Source: Dasyornis broadbenti
Lineage: Eukaryota > Chordata > Aves > Passeriformes > Dasyornithidae
NCBI GenBank assembly: GCA_013397935.1
Contig: VZRN01004204.1
Location: forward strand, 816,581-880,580
DNA length: 64,000 bases
Reading direction: 5' to 3'
The first letter of the stretch is position 1; each line of letters opens with the position of its first letter. The translations under genes were made by a program, and so were the position numbers. This document shows positions 52,301-64,000 of the stretch, one piece after another. The notes under the pieces were generated by a model that worked only from the letters and a program-made list of their open reading frames with translations, was not told the origin of the DNA and did not search any database.

Positions 52301-52583
52301 GGCCATCCAATAGCAAATGAATAGCTTTTTTTTATGAGAAAGATTAAAAAATAATTTGCAAAGACATTGCATCGTGATATATGACCTCAGAATGAACAAA
52401 ATTCTGAAATCTGACAGAGAGAAATGGAAACTTTGAGCAGTGGTTTATGGCAGATTGAAGCAAGATCCATGACATACATGAATTTTTTTTAGAGATAAGA
52501 AAGTAGAACACTTAGAGCACAGTATTTAATTTTGTACCACCAGAAAAAAAAAAATCACTATTTAAACCGAGGGAGACATGATT

Positions 52584-52601
52584 TAAAAAAAAAAAAAAAA
52601 A
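52584..52601. repeat. Poly(A) run
   Basis: A run of about 17 A. Similar runs of 12-18 A occur at about 50809-50822 and 56038-56055. No retrotransposon body precedes them. Confidence 0.8.
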
Positions 52602-55600
52602 GAGGTATGAAGCAGATAAAAAGTTGCTCAAAGGGCAGAGGGCAGTGGGCAGTCAGGAGACAGCCTGGCTGGGGAGGTCAAAAGGAGCAGGTTTGGGGAT
52701 GATGTCTGTGGGCCTTTATGGTTGTTCAGATGAGCTGTTATCCCATAACCCAACAATTATTGCTAAGCATTTGGTGGTGCATGACATGGACTACATTTGT
52801 GTATTCCAGGTGCTCAGCACACAGAGATACTCCTCTAGCAGGGCACAGGTGAGGAATCTGCAGTGGCAGTGCCACGACTGGACACGTGCATGTTCCTCAG
52901 GAAAGCCACACAGCTCAGTGGGATTTGCTGGCTGAGTCCAGAGCAAATGCCGTGCTAAACAGCCAGCCCCTTAAGCTCAGAGCTACTTTTTGAGCTCCAT
53001 GGAGAAGCTGGGGAAGGTGAACAGGCTCTGTCTCCAGACAGATGGGACAGAGGTGACTCTGAAAGAGAGCAGGCCGGCACTGTCACCAGAACATTGAGTT
53101 GCGCACATTGCAGGGCCCACACTCAGCATTTGAAGAAGGCTTTGACTGAGCTGCTCAGTTATTAGCATCTTCGTGTGACTGCTGCCCCTTAGCGAAATGA
53201 GACAAGCATCTCCCTGGATGCTGTCACTTTTCCACACATTACAACAAAGCACGAGATTTCTACTAATCACTTCACTTGGCTGAACAAGACTATTCCAGTG
53301 AATGGCAAATAAACAGACAGAACATAACAAAGAAAGGATTCTGTAAAGCTATTACTACTGAGCATGAATTTTAAGAAATGTAAAAATGAGGAAAGGCAGA
53401 CTATTAATTCCATCTAAATGACTGACCTGATTTCTATTCTAAAAATCTATTTTAGCTCCATGTAATCACAATATTGCGTTGATTAGCTCACTGAAATGTA
53501 ATCTTATTAGTGGTTCACAAAGTTGCATTTAATCTAGCTGATTATGCTAGTTCATCTCTGAGTAGTCAGTTCTCTATTGTTGTGTCTCCTAATGAACTGA
53601 CTGTGCATTAAAATTCACCAAATAGAAGCTACTACCTAGCCTGTTCTTATTTGTTCTAGTGCTCTGCACACACTAGTCATTTGTCCTTTATTTGAAGACT
53701 CACGTAAAATGTCTTTTTCTAAATAGAGCCACCACATTCCTTGTAGCATGTTTTCTGTATGTCAGCACTTACTTGCAGTCTTCATAATTAACAACAAATA
53801 AACAAACAGGTTTTCTTCCCATGGATACCAGTGTAGCTTGTTTCTGCACTCACTCTGTTGATTACCTGCTCTGTGAAGAGTGCCTGACTTAGTCAGCAGC
53901 TTCACAGTTCTATCTGCAGAAAGAAATTACAGCTGCAAGACAGGCTTTGCAGTCATTCACTTTCTTTCAATACTTATTTCTTTTATTAATCCCTATTAAG
54001 ACAAGTAATTGTTTATAGAGAGCAGCTTTAATAGCAGTGCTATGTTTTTCACTCTGCTTGTGTACTGAAAGCCACTCGACTGTGAAAGATTGCATTTCCA
54101 TCTGGAGACTTGTGCCTAGAGAAAAGGAAGGTCATCCCTTGCAAATGGACAACATAAGCACTTCATGCAGCAATTGCTAGTTTGCTACAAGTGTTAAAAG
54201 CCAGGACAATGCAGCTATGGCTGGTTAGGAAAAAGAAAACGTGGAACAAAAGAACAATTTTATCCTGGTTATAAGGAGGTTGCAACTGAAGCCACTGCAA
54301 TTACACCAGGGCTGAATTGAGCCATGCTGTCTTCAAAGCAACAAACTGTATCTGGGAAGGATAAAAAGTGTATTTGGTACAGCCTCTTGAAATTGCGTTA
54401 GCTGAACAGTGACATCTTTTGCCATCCCTCTCGCAGCACCTGACACCACAGAAAGCTGGGAGAGTGTGATATATCCATTTTTCTACTGCCCTCCTCACTA
54501 CTTGTCAAACTTACTTGCCTGTATCAGGAAAAGAAATACTTGCCCCTACCCTATCCAGAAGAGGCTCAGCCTTGCAGGTCTCTGTGAGGGGGTGAAAGTG
54601 TTGTAAATCTAGAGCTGTGCAGTAGAAATCAGGGATGCCTGTACCCATTTTCCAGATGTTTATTGCCTGCCTGTTTAAGGCTGCATTTGCTGCAGCAGTT
54701 CCTGAAGCTGTTCTGGATGTATCTGAGGGGATGAGGAGTTAAACATTCAAATAGCACTTTGCAGCCAATGGAAAGGGGGAAAGGCAAGGGACCTGGGGGA
54801 GTGGGCTGGTTTTAAACCTTGAGGTCCACCTCCAGATAGTGTGAGATAGCCTAAACTACTCAGTGTTTCCTGTCAGGGGAATCTTGACTGTGAAACGCTG
54901 CCAGAGTGATTCTCAGTGCACCCTCTACTCACTTGCTAAGATGAGGCATCTCTTAACAGCACTAAAACTGCCCAAATGCTGTGTGTCAACATACACCTAC
55001 ATCTGGCACCACCAGGATGACTTGTGCTCCCATGCACACTGGTTGTGTGGCGTTAAAGAGCATTTCAAGTGCTCAGACTTTTTTCCATCCATCTATCAAA
55101 TTGAGCGTGACCAAGAAGGCAAAAATCATTACAGCTGTTGTTCAGATGGCATGAACCTAGAACTGGAACTAAAGGACATAAAATTGCTTGAATTTACTGC
55201 TTGTAATTATTTTGTAGTTAAAACAGATGCCTTACACTAAAGGGTGAATAACAATTTCATAATACCTGTGTGAGCCACCTCAGGCTAATTTTATTTCCAG
55301 CTTATGGTGATGGGAAGAAGCAGCCAAACCCGGCTGCCATCTCTGGGCCACCCTGTACAGATATTCAGTGAAAATAGAGTGAAAATACTATCTCCTTTCC
55401 CCCTGAGTGAGGAGACTGTTGGATCAAATGCAGTATTATGATATTAGCAATAAGCTGCCTCTGAGGTCACGCTTTCTTGACAACCTTACTGAGCCAGAGG
55501 TTCTCTGTGCCTTAGGAGCAGCTTCAGATGTGAGCAGACAGCCCAGAGGCTGGAAGAAGGAGGCTGAGCTGTGCTATCTGCAGAGAAACAGCAAGTGGAC

Positions 55601-55627
55601 ACAACAATAACAGTAATAATCTTTTTG

Positions 55628-55930
55628 AACAGCAGATCACAGAGGCTAGAAGGGACACATGGAAGTCATCTGGTCCATTCTCTCCTGCTAAGCAGGCTGC
55701 CTGGGATCACATCCAGATGGCTTTTGAGAATCTCCAATGATGGAGACTCCACAACCCCTCTGGGAAAACTGTGCCAGTGCTCAGTTGCTGTCATACTATC
55801 TATGAAACCAAGCTATCAAACTTGGCTTCTCTGTACTGGGTCAGATACTTAACTGGAACCATCCTTGCAGTTTATATGTTCTGCACTCCACTCTTCTGCT
55901 TGATACCGAGCCCTTTCAAGACCTTGAATC
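55628..55930 (-). mobile_element. CR1 retrotransposon fragment, antisense
   Basis: 'atcacagaggctagaagggac', 'gaagtcatctggtccattctc' and 'gatggagactccacaacccctctggg' with 'aaactgtgccagtgctc' is the complement of the CR1 3' region. After about 55800 the match weakens and is interrupted, with a partial return near 55855 ('ctggaaccatccttgcagttta'). It is an old, 5'-truncated copy. Confidence 0.85.
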
Positions 55931-57164
55931 TGCCATTCCCTTCTGTCTTATGGGTTGCCCCTGGCTGACAAGATGGATGTTTTCAGAATGGAAGAAAACT
56001 TTTATGTTTTTTCCCATCTTCCTATGTGGTTTTGGGAAAAAAAAAAAAAAAAAAATCCATAAAAGTCATGATCCAAGCTCTGGGTGGCGCAATGTGGTGC
56101 CAAGTGGGGGAATTAATGCACCTGACAAACAGCTTCCTGAAGGAGTGAGGGAAGCTCTGCTTGCAGTGAGTGTGCAGCTATAAGCACGTCTCTCCACCCT
56201 GATTAAATGCCTGCTTTTTATTCATGGCTCCTTCCCCTCTGATAAACATCAGAAACAGCCTAATTATGTTTTTCTCTCTGCCCAACTTGTGTTCATTAAT
56301 CTTATCTACACGTATCTCCACATTATACCATAGAGACTTGGAGCCAGATTTTTCAAAGGCTTTTAAGCACCTCATACAGGATGATTTCTATCAACTATGA
56401 CATGGGCAATTTCTATAAATTCTCATTTTCACCAATCAATGTAAGGAAAGGAAGTAGCCTAGAAAAACATAACACAAATCATCTGAGGAGAAGTGAGGTG
56501 GAGAATGAAAAGTCTGATTGTCTGTGGTTTTTCAGATTTCCAAACTAAGTGTCATACTAAACAGAAAAATAGCCTTGAAACCAAATTGATTTAAACAGTC
56601 TGTATTCCTCAATACCATTGGAAATTGCTAAATAAAACACCTAAAACTAAATTCTTATGAAAAGTGGCATGTTGCATTATTGCTAGAATTCTTTCCCTCT
56701 CAGACAGTGTTTTGGCAAATTAGTACAATTTCACAAAGTTCAGTTTCAAGAAAAACACATTTTCAAGGGAAATTAAGATCCTGATCACAGCACAGCCAGC
56801 CTCGCCTGAACTGATTTTTGTATCAGTTGAGCATGTCCATGAATTCTTTTCTGAGTTTCTAATGAAAACACGACTTAAGTCCTCCCTCTGGGATTATTTG
56901 AAAGTTTCAGCTCCAGTTCTGTGTTTTGGTACACTCACTGTGCAAATATGGACGTATAGGCCCTTTCTTTCTACAGAATCTTCATCTCTAGAAATACCCA
57001 GAATAAAGTTGAAGTGAAATTTTCTTTTAGTGGAGCAGCCATTAGGCTAAAGGCACACTGCAATTCCGTATGTCTGTAATATCCTAGAAAGCAGAAGAAA
57101 ATTGTGGTTTTTTTCAGATCCACAGACTTTTTAATAGGGCCTGTTGCTATAGGACTAGTTTGGG

Positions 57165-57404
57165 TTTAAATGGTAATGGTTTTAAAGTAAAAGAGGGTAG
57201 ATTCAGACTAAGATATAAGGAAGAAATTTTTTAAAGTGAGGGTGGTGAAACACTGAAACAGTTTGCCCAGAGAGGTGGTAAAGGCCCCATCCCTGGAAAC
57301 ATCCAAGGTCAGGCTGGACAAGCCTATGAGCAACCTGACCTAACAGGAGGGTTGGACTAGATGAGCTTAAAAAGTTCCCTCCAACCCAAATGGTTCTATG
57401 ACTC
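57165..57404 (+). mobile_element. CR1 retrotransposon 3' fragment with intact 3' end
   Basis: It follows CR1 throughout: 'gggtagattcagactaagatata', 'gagggtggtgaaacactg', 'cagtttgcccagagaggtgg', 'ccccatccctggaaacatcc' with 'aaggtcaggctggacaagcc', and 'ggttggactagatgag'. It ends in 'ccaacccaaatggttctatgac', a CR1 3' terminus. It is the least diverged copy in the window. Confidence 0.95.
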
Positions 57405-58949
57405 ACCTGCTCCAGAGATATATGACTCAGAGAGAAACTATAGATCTTCTCTCAAGTGTGGCTGTCAAGATGATGAATATCCTCTTTTACAGAAACGAGG
57501 AGGATCACATGGACAAGCTGCTGCAATGTTCTTTTGCCTGCCAGGAGAGGCTTTCCTGCACTGTTGTTGGTTTATATTTGATTTTATGCTGGAAATCTGC
57601 TCCAGGAAGGGAATTTAGTGCTACCAAGGGATATTGCATTTAGTAGCATGGGGTTCTGAAAATCCTGCTACCAAGCAGGAAAATAAATAAATAAAAATGT
57701 ATTATTTGTGAAGTAAAGTGAGACCTTCATGGACAGGGAAAAGCCAAGAGCATCTAATACTGCTAAGGCACTGAATATGGCAGAGATTATCATAGTTACC
57801 ATTAACATTGTATCCCATGACCTTTTAATAAATCTGATTGTCTTCACCTACTTAGAACAATTTTAGACTATTTTCTATCTTTTGAGACAGCTGTATGACC
57901 ACTAGCAGACCTCTGTATTCAAAGCGACTTTCTGTTCCTTTAGGACATCCATTGCTAACACGTAGGATGGGAGTCCATACTGGAATTTAATTCCTGTGTA
58001 AAGACCACCATTTGATCTGTTGACAAGTACGTGGTGGAGATGTTTAAAAACAGGACTGAGGAAAATCTCATTCCATGGCTGTGAGACATGACTTCCTCTT
58101 GCCACATCAGTATTTCTGAGGTTTCTGGTTAAGGATGTGGCTGTGAACTGACAGAAGTGCTTTGGATGGTGTTTATAGACCTGTCCAACAGCATAGGAAA
58201 TTTCTGACTTGAGCAAAGGAAGGATGAGTCTGCATTACCACAGAAGATTCTCCCAGCAGTTTAGATAAAGTATAGCCCAGGAGTAGCTGCTATAGGAAGA
58301 ATAACTTGGCTTAATTCTCTCAAGGAATTTCAGGGATGCTATGGTCCAGTGGAGGTGGTCAGGAAAGAGGGAGGCTGTTTCTTCTGAGATGCCTTTAATA
58401 ATGAGAAACATATCCCAAAAGGAATGATCCTGACAGAGAGTTTGATGGCTCTGATGTCACTTCTACTGCAGAGATTTCAGTAGTATAATGTCTGCCGTTT
58501 CTATGATCCTGGCTGCTAATGGGAGCATTCATTCAAATGGCAACAGCATGTCAGAGCTCTGAAACGCCTCAGTGATGCTCAGCAGCTGAGGCAGAGGAGA
58601 AACCTCTGTCCATGTACCTGAATTCCCTTTGCTACTGCTTACAGTTGCAGTGGGCAACAAGAGAGAAAGATTTTATTCACAGTTTTGTCACCCTTTAGCA
58701 ATGCTCCTTACAAACAGCTTAAAACATAGGTGCTGACTTAAATATGTTCATTTTACCTGATTTCATTCATAGGGTTACAAACTTGCTAGAAAACCAGTGG
58801 TACCCAGCAGGAGCGAACCAGATGTAATGGATGCCTGTATTAAAATGGCACTGGCTGCTGAGAAGCTCATAGCCAAAATGGCTGAAATGCTACAAATTAT
58901 CAGTTACTACAGCTGAGGCTGAGGCTGTTTCCAAATATGTTGTTTTACT

Positions 58950-58997
58950 GGGGGTTTTGTTTGTGGTTGTTTGGTTGGTTGTTTGTTTGGGTTTTTA
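58950..58997. repeat. TTTG/TTGG low-complexity run
   Basis: A G/T-only run of about 48 bases. A similar run lies at about 26000-26060. Confidence 0.8.
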
Positions 58998-59029
58998 TTA
59001 GGGCAGTGAATGAGGGGCTTTTAGAATTT

Positions 59030-59060
59030 TCTTTTTTCTTTCTTTTTTTTTTTTTTCAGT
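59030..59060. repeat. T-rich tract
   Basis: A run of T with a few C, ending in TTTTTCAG. It is acceptor-like, but no exon follows that I can support. Confidence 0.8.
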
Positions 59061-62000
59061 TTTTAGGTCATAGTCTCCAGGAAAAAAAAAATAAAAGAAA
59101 ATAGGCACACACAATTTACAGCCATGTGCATGCTTCAGTGTTGAGGTAAAATGTGTACATAACACTGGGTCACATTTTGATAATAATTGCATAAAATTAC
59201 TTAAACCAGGAACTATAACAGCAAATTCCTGAGAATTTGACACAGTGATAGGCGTAAGACAGGGTGTCTTTCTCCTGTAAACTTACATTTGAAAATTCTA
59301 AATGCCTGCACATGCTGCTGTTACAAAATCTGTGCAATGTTAATCAATTGCTATTAATTGACAGTGTTGCACCCACCACAGAATTACCAGTGCAGAAGCG
59401 CTGGGTTGGTGGTAGCCCAAATAAGCAGATAATAATACAGAGACATCTTTCTACAGCCCTTAAATTACTTTCTTGAGACAGTGTCTTGAGGACACACTCT
59501 TGAGGCAGCAATTTCTCCTAATGAAATCCTAGCTTACAGATTTTCACTCCTCTGGGTCCCTACAGAGTGTATTTCTTTGTGCTTGAGTAATCCAAGGAGA
59601 AAACAGGTCTTTGTCAGGAAGCCAATAGACAATTTAATTTAAATGCACCCCAAGCAATACTGCAACCCTGACTTCTGCTTCATCTCAGAGCCATCTGCCC
59701 AAGCCTCTGTGTCTGGCAAGCTGTCATGAGTGTCCAGGCTCTCCACATAATTCCAGGCTGTGGTTGATGTGGTGCCACTGGGGAGAGGAACTTGCATGAC
59801 CCATGACTGATTTTGTTCACTGACAGAAGCTGTGAGCTCATAGCTTACACCTCAGTGCTGAGGCTTTAAAAGCTAAATTACATGGTCAAGTAATATAATT
59901 AAACTGCCTTGTGCTGTGAGTCAGGAAGCAGGAAATAAATTACATGCACACAAAACTCAGATGATCCTTACCATGCTCAAAATATTGCTGCAACACGATG
60001 CCAGTAAGTTGGAAAGACTGTGCATGCTGTTTAGATTTAGCATTAAACCCACGTTCAGTGCTAGATGTGACAGAGATGATGGACTTTGGAAGGTCTCTTA
60101 TCTCCAGGTTTAACTCTGAAGTCCCAGACCAAGGGAAGACATTGGAAGGATACCAGCACAACAGAGCTGAAGTCCCAGGGAAGTCTGCTGCCAAGGCAGA
60201 GAATTGCCTGACTGGAAAAAGAGGTGCTGCAAGTCCCGGTTTGTTGCCTTACACAGCAACCTCAGTGACTGAACTGTGGTAAGCTGACAACTCTGTCTCC
60301 CATTTTAGCCCTTTACAGAGGACCCTGATAATGATGTTGTGGCAGAGATATAAATTCAGCAGTGGAAAAGCTGCTCTAACCATTGAGCAAGGCCTAATAT
60401 AACCTTGAAAGTTGCTGGCTTTATCAGTCAATTAGTGATTAAAATGCCATATGTTTGGACCAGTGCAGTGTCCTGTGTCAGTGAAAAAACTCTACATGTT
60501 TTTAAACTACTCTTCAGCTGAGCCTTCCATTTTCAAAAGAGCCTCCTGGTGTGTCCACAGCACTCAGAGCACCACATAATCACTGAGGAAGAAAAAACCA
60601 AAAAATTAAGGCAATAGAGATATGTGGATTTGATCTGCAAGGAAAGAAATCCATGCAAAACCTCTAGAGCCTAATGAGAACTCAGTGCTTGTTACTTGTG
60701 CATTTGGGGGGTTGCAGCATTTTTCATAACCAGCTTTGGACCAGCAAGGGCAGGCAGATTGCCACAAGTGCATACAGATTTTAAATTGTCTTTCCAGTGG
60801 GCAACTGTAGAGTTACAGAAGTAGGGCTGGGAGCAGGATTTAGCTCACATAGCTTTCCGGGGAGCAAGGAGAAAGGAGTTGGAAGACAAACAAATGGCAG
60901 TAAATAAAGCCTCTGGAGGAGGCTGTGTGTGGATTGCCACTGCTTTTGGCTCAGGAACTCAGGCTATGAAACGGAGTGACAGAACACAAATCCAGAGATA
61001 GCAACCAGACACACATTATTTTGCTTTATAAATAGAGATGCTATTCAGTCTATAGATGCATCTCAATGAGAAGTAGGAATGAAAATCTGTCATAAAATGG
61101 CTTGTGGCAATGGACAGAATAGTTGGATATTTTATACCAATCTGACATTCTTGCTGATGTCTGTAAATACTGGTGCTTACTTCTTTGAATTCCTGTTTAT
61201 TCTGTTCTGGCATTACTATCTCTCCATCATTACCAACAAATGTGGAGTTAGCCATCCGGAAAAAAAAAAAAGCATATTCTAAATTATTTTTCTCTCTCTA
61301 CTGTCATGTGAGTATTAACCCAGACAAATGAGTTTAAACTTTTCTTGGGTCCATTATCAATCTGCTGGAGACTGACAGTAAATTATGCTCTAGCTTTTTA
61401 AAAAACATTTTGAGATGTATGTAGTGAGAGCATCAACTACTAATTCACCTTTCTGAAGGATAATACCAGTCTGTACAGCACCTGTTCTCACACTTTTATC
61501 TGTGAGTCAGAACTGCAGCTTGCCACAGCTTTTCCCAGTGATCTACAGGGAGGGGTGTTTGGGGGGAAATGCTTTTTAGTCATTATGAAATGGGTCATAT
61601 TTTTTCTGTCAGCTCTTCAGAACTGGTATGAATTTCTTTCACTACCTGCCAAATCTATTTTACTGCTGACCACACATAGATATTAACTGCAGCTTGCCAG
61701 CATGTTTTTGCTCGGATGAGGCATAGCCTTCAATAAGATTCCACGGATACAACTTTGAAAAGAAGTATTTCATTATTTAGCCAATAATTTTGGTAGAGAA
61801 AATGGAAAGGGTTGTGTCTCATTCAGTGTCAGAAGCAGGAACTCTGCAGAGCTTTTAAAAGTAAGGGAGTAATACTGCATGTGTGCCAGATACACACATG
61901 TAACAAACCTGCTGACTCAGAAAAGCCCATTTTGACACACTTAGTGTTAGTTTAGATGAGTATTTGAGATTCCTCTTATTTGAGTCATGTAGATTTTGGG

Positions 62001-64000
62001 GTTTTTTGCAGATACTTCAGGTATTTTTCAGTGACACCATATTTAGTGACAGGTGTCTAGATTTCCTCATGAACTATCAGCCAGTCTCTCAAAACTGAAA
62101 GTGAACAAGTTTCCCTACAATGAATAGCTTTCTTTCCCTATTTATTTTCCTTTTGTTCCTTTTTGGGGAATATATCTTTTCCATACATATTTTCATTTTA
62201 GGTATACATATAGAGATATGTATAATGGAGATTATATAATTTTAATAACATAGGGCATGTACCTTGTGTATGCTCCCCCAAATGTAATGGTACAGTGACT
62301 TGGGAATTGTACAAAGTGGCCTATGGTTCTAATTTTAGCAAAACCATAAGGACTGAAAAGAAAGTACAAATTGTAAACCCAAGGCATCACATTCCCTTTC
62401 TCTTACATATCCAGGCTTTTTCTGCACTTTAAAGGGCCTCCAGGGCTCTGCACAATAAATTTTACATAGGTTCTGATGTGAACTCTGCTGTAAGGAGTCA
62501 CAAACCATGTAGCAGTTTGCTCATTAGAGATCAAAGCAAGGGAAGATGCTGTGAGAGTTCTTCCATGAGCCCTACTTGCCCTGTCTCCATAGATCTTGCC
62601 AAAAGAGAATTAATCACTTAAATTAATGTACAAACAGATAAATTACTATAAACCACTAAATTTCAACACTATCAGAAATCAACATAATCTTTTGCAAAAT
62701 TTGGCCCATATCCCGAGACTTTCTTATTTTATGGGGCGAAGGGAAGAGGGACTTTTTCTCCTAAAAACTTGTGTCTAACTTACAGCTTTAATGGTAATCA
62801 TCCTCTTGCCTGAGCTCTGCTCTTTGTAAGTGTAGAAAATCAGTCAGGCTATTTATTGATGCAATACTCAGTCTTTTGGTGGATGCATCCACAAGACTGT
62901 TGCTGGCAAAAGGTCTACAGCTATTCTCTTTTATTTAGTGGAAAGAAAGCATGAAGAAACACTATGATTTAGCCCTTCTATCTCTGCACTAGTTTAATTA
63001 TAGCTGAAATTATCAAATTCTCTAGTTCACATGGAGCATTCACTTGTAGGAGAACTCATTTCTCTTTCTGGTTGCTTTTTGTATGGAGGTGTGCTAAGCA
63101 ATATTTTTAATATTTTATATTATAAATCGGGGTTTTTTTGATAGCAGCAACTTGTAAAAGTGAGAAAACTAAGTGAAGCTGTGCCAGTTCAGTACAAGAT
63201 GAAAACTCATGACTTTCAAAGGGGAATTACTGAAAATTCAAATAGTTGTGTCTAATAAAGTCCTTCAGGTACTAAGCCTCCAGGATTTTTGGCAACTTCT
63301 GAAGATAATGAATGGCACGGATTTATTTTTTTTAATTGGCTGGGTAAAGCAAGAACGACTCTGTAGGCAACAGGCTGCTGATGGGATGAGAGGGACATAC
63401 TCTACTATTGGAGTCCTTGTTGATGCAGAGTTGCTAAGAAACGTGATTCATTCTTGGCACTGTGACTCGCTGCCACCGCGTAATTCCCGTGTCCTGCCTA
63501 ATGCCTGGGGAAGTAACGAACGTGGTGAGTCTCTCTGTCTGATGACTGTGCAATTGCCATTTACAAAAGGCAAGAGCAAGAGAAATTAAGGCAATTTTGC
63601 TACAGGGTGAGATAAGGAAATATGCAGAGTGAAACCACCTCAAGAAGGGGAAGGAAATGTAGCTGGGCTTCTGGCATCCTGGACTATTAAGGCAGTAGCT
63701 GGAAGGCCAAGGTGTTGCAGTGGGATCATCATACCGCCTTCACAGAAACCTTCCCTTCTCAGAATATGTGGCCAGTTTTGACACTGAAGACTAGGGAGAC
63801 GGAAATTAAACACCTAGATGTGGATTTGGGGCACCTCACTGCTCTGCACTTCAGAATCTTAATTACACTGGGCTTTCACTGGTGGAAGCCCTGATCAGCA
63901 GGATCCTTTCAAACCTCTGGAAGGCATGTGGTCAACAAGTAGGAGAATGAAGTGTTGTCTTTTCAACTCACACTGCGCTTTTAGGCAGTACTACACTTTC

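Larger units (their letters stand above)
43951..64000. other. Non-coding region after the CpG island (possible first intron)
   Basis: No exon can be supported over 20 kb. If the CpG island is the start of a gene on the + strand, this would be its first intron; otherwise it is intergenic. Contents listed separately are an A-rich tract with an N, a 22-bp-arm palindrome, a (CCTT)n run, two CR1 fragments and TTTG-rich runs. An AT-rich stretch lies at 44640-44880. The frames at 54863-55240 and 63209-63589 (about 125 codons each) show no domain I recognise. A small CpG cluster with a donor-like GTGAGT is at 63465-63530. Confidence 0.6.

Noticed and set aside
1..64000. CRISPR arrays, operons, phage genes, tRNA or rRNA genes, endogenous retrovirus
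   Set aside because: None was seen. The window has vertebrate gene structure and CR1 repeats. No paired LTRs or gag/pol-like frames were visible.

Overview
This window looks like vertebrate nuclear DNA, most likely from a bird. There are no long open reading frames over 64 kb, the sequence is AT-rich and strongly CpG-depleted, coding sequence is split by GT-AG introns, and almost every recognisable mobile element is a 5'-truncated CR1 retrotransposon. CR1 dominates bird genomes and is also common in turtles and crocodilians. I saw no L1, Alu, tRNA gene, rRNA gene, CRISPR array or operon-like layout.

The only protein-coding gene I can support is the 3' end of SNCA (alpha-synuclein, + strand). 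Bases 1-11461 are the 3' part of a long intron (intron 4 in human numbering). Exon 5 is 11462-11551 and encodes 30 residues of the acidic tail. Intron 5 is 11552-12527. The last coding exon starts at 12528 and ends at the stop at 12558-12560. The 3' UTR runs to about 13155 and keeps an 8-mer miR-7 site, a miR-153 site, a Pumilio element and the proximal poly(A) signal, all in the same order as I recall for the human UTR. The encoded tail has the avian-type form EMPPEEEYQDYEPEA, in which proline replaces the human Ser129 phosphosite.

From about 13.2 to 43.5 kb the sequence is intergenic with no gene I can support. It holds scattered CR1 pieces, low-complexity tracts, an exact 32-bp tandem duplication and AT-rich stretches that could be conserved non-coding elements. 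At 43.55-43.95 kb there is an isolated CpG island, the only one in the window, which is probably a promoter. In mammals the gene downstream of SNCA in the same orientation is GPRIN3, so this island could be the GPRIN3 5' end, but no GPRIN3 coding sequence is visible and the link is only a synteny inference.

From about 43.95 to 64 kb the sequence is again non-coding, either a first intron of that gene or intergenic. It contains an A-rich tract with one unresolved base, a perfect 22-bp-arm palindrome at 46138-46184, a (CCTT)n tract, and CR1 fragments in both orientations.

I found no new multi-gene system here. The most interesting observations are the SNCA tail change, the conserved 3' UTR control sites, the isolated CpG island with a perfect palindrome inside it, the near-perfect hairpin at 46.1 kb, and a possible palindromic mini-transposon in SNCA intron 5.
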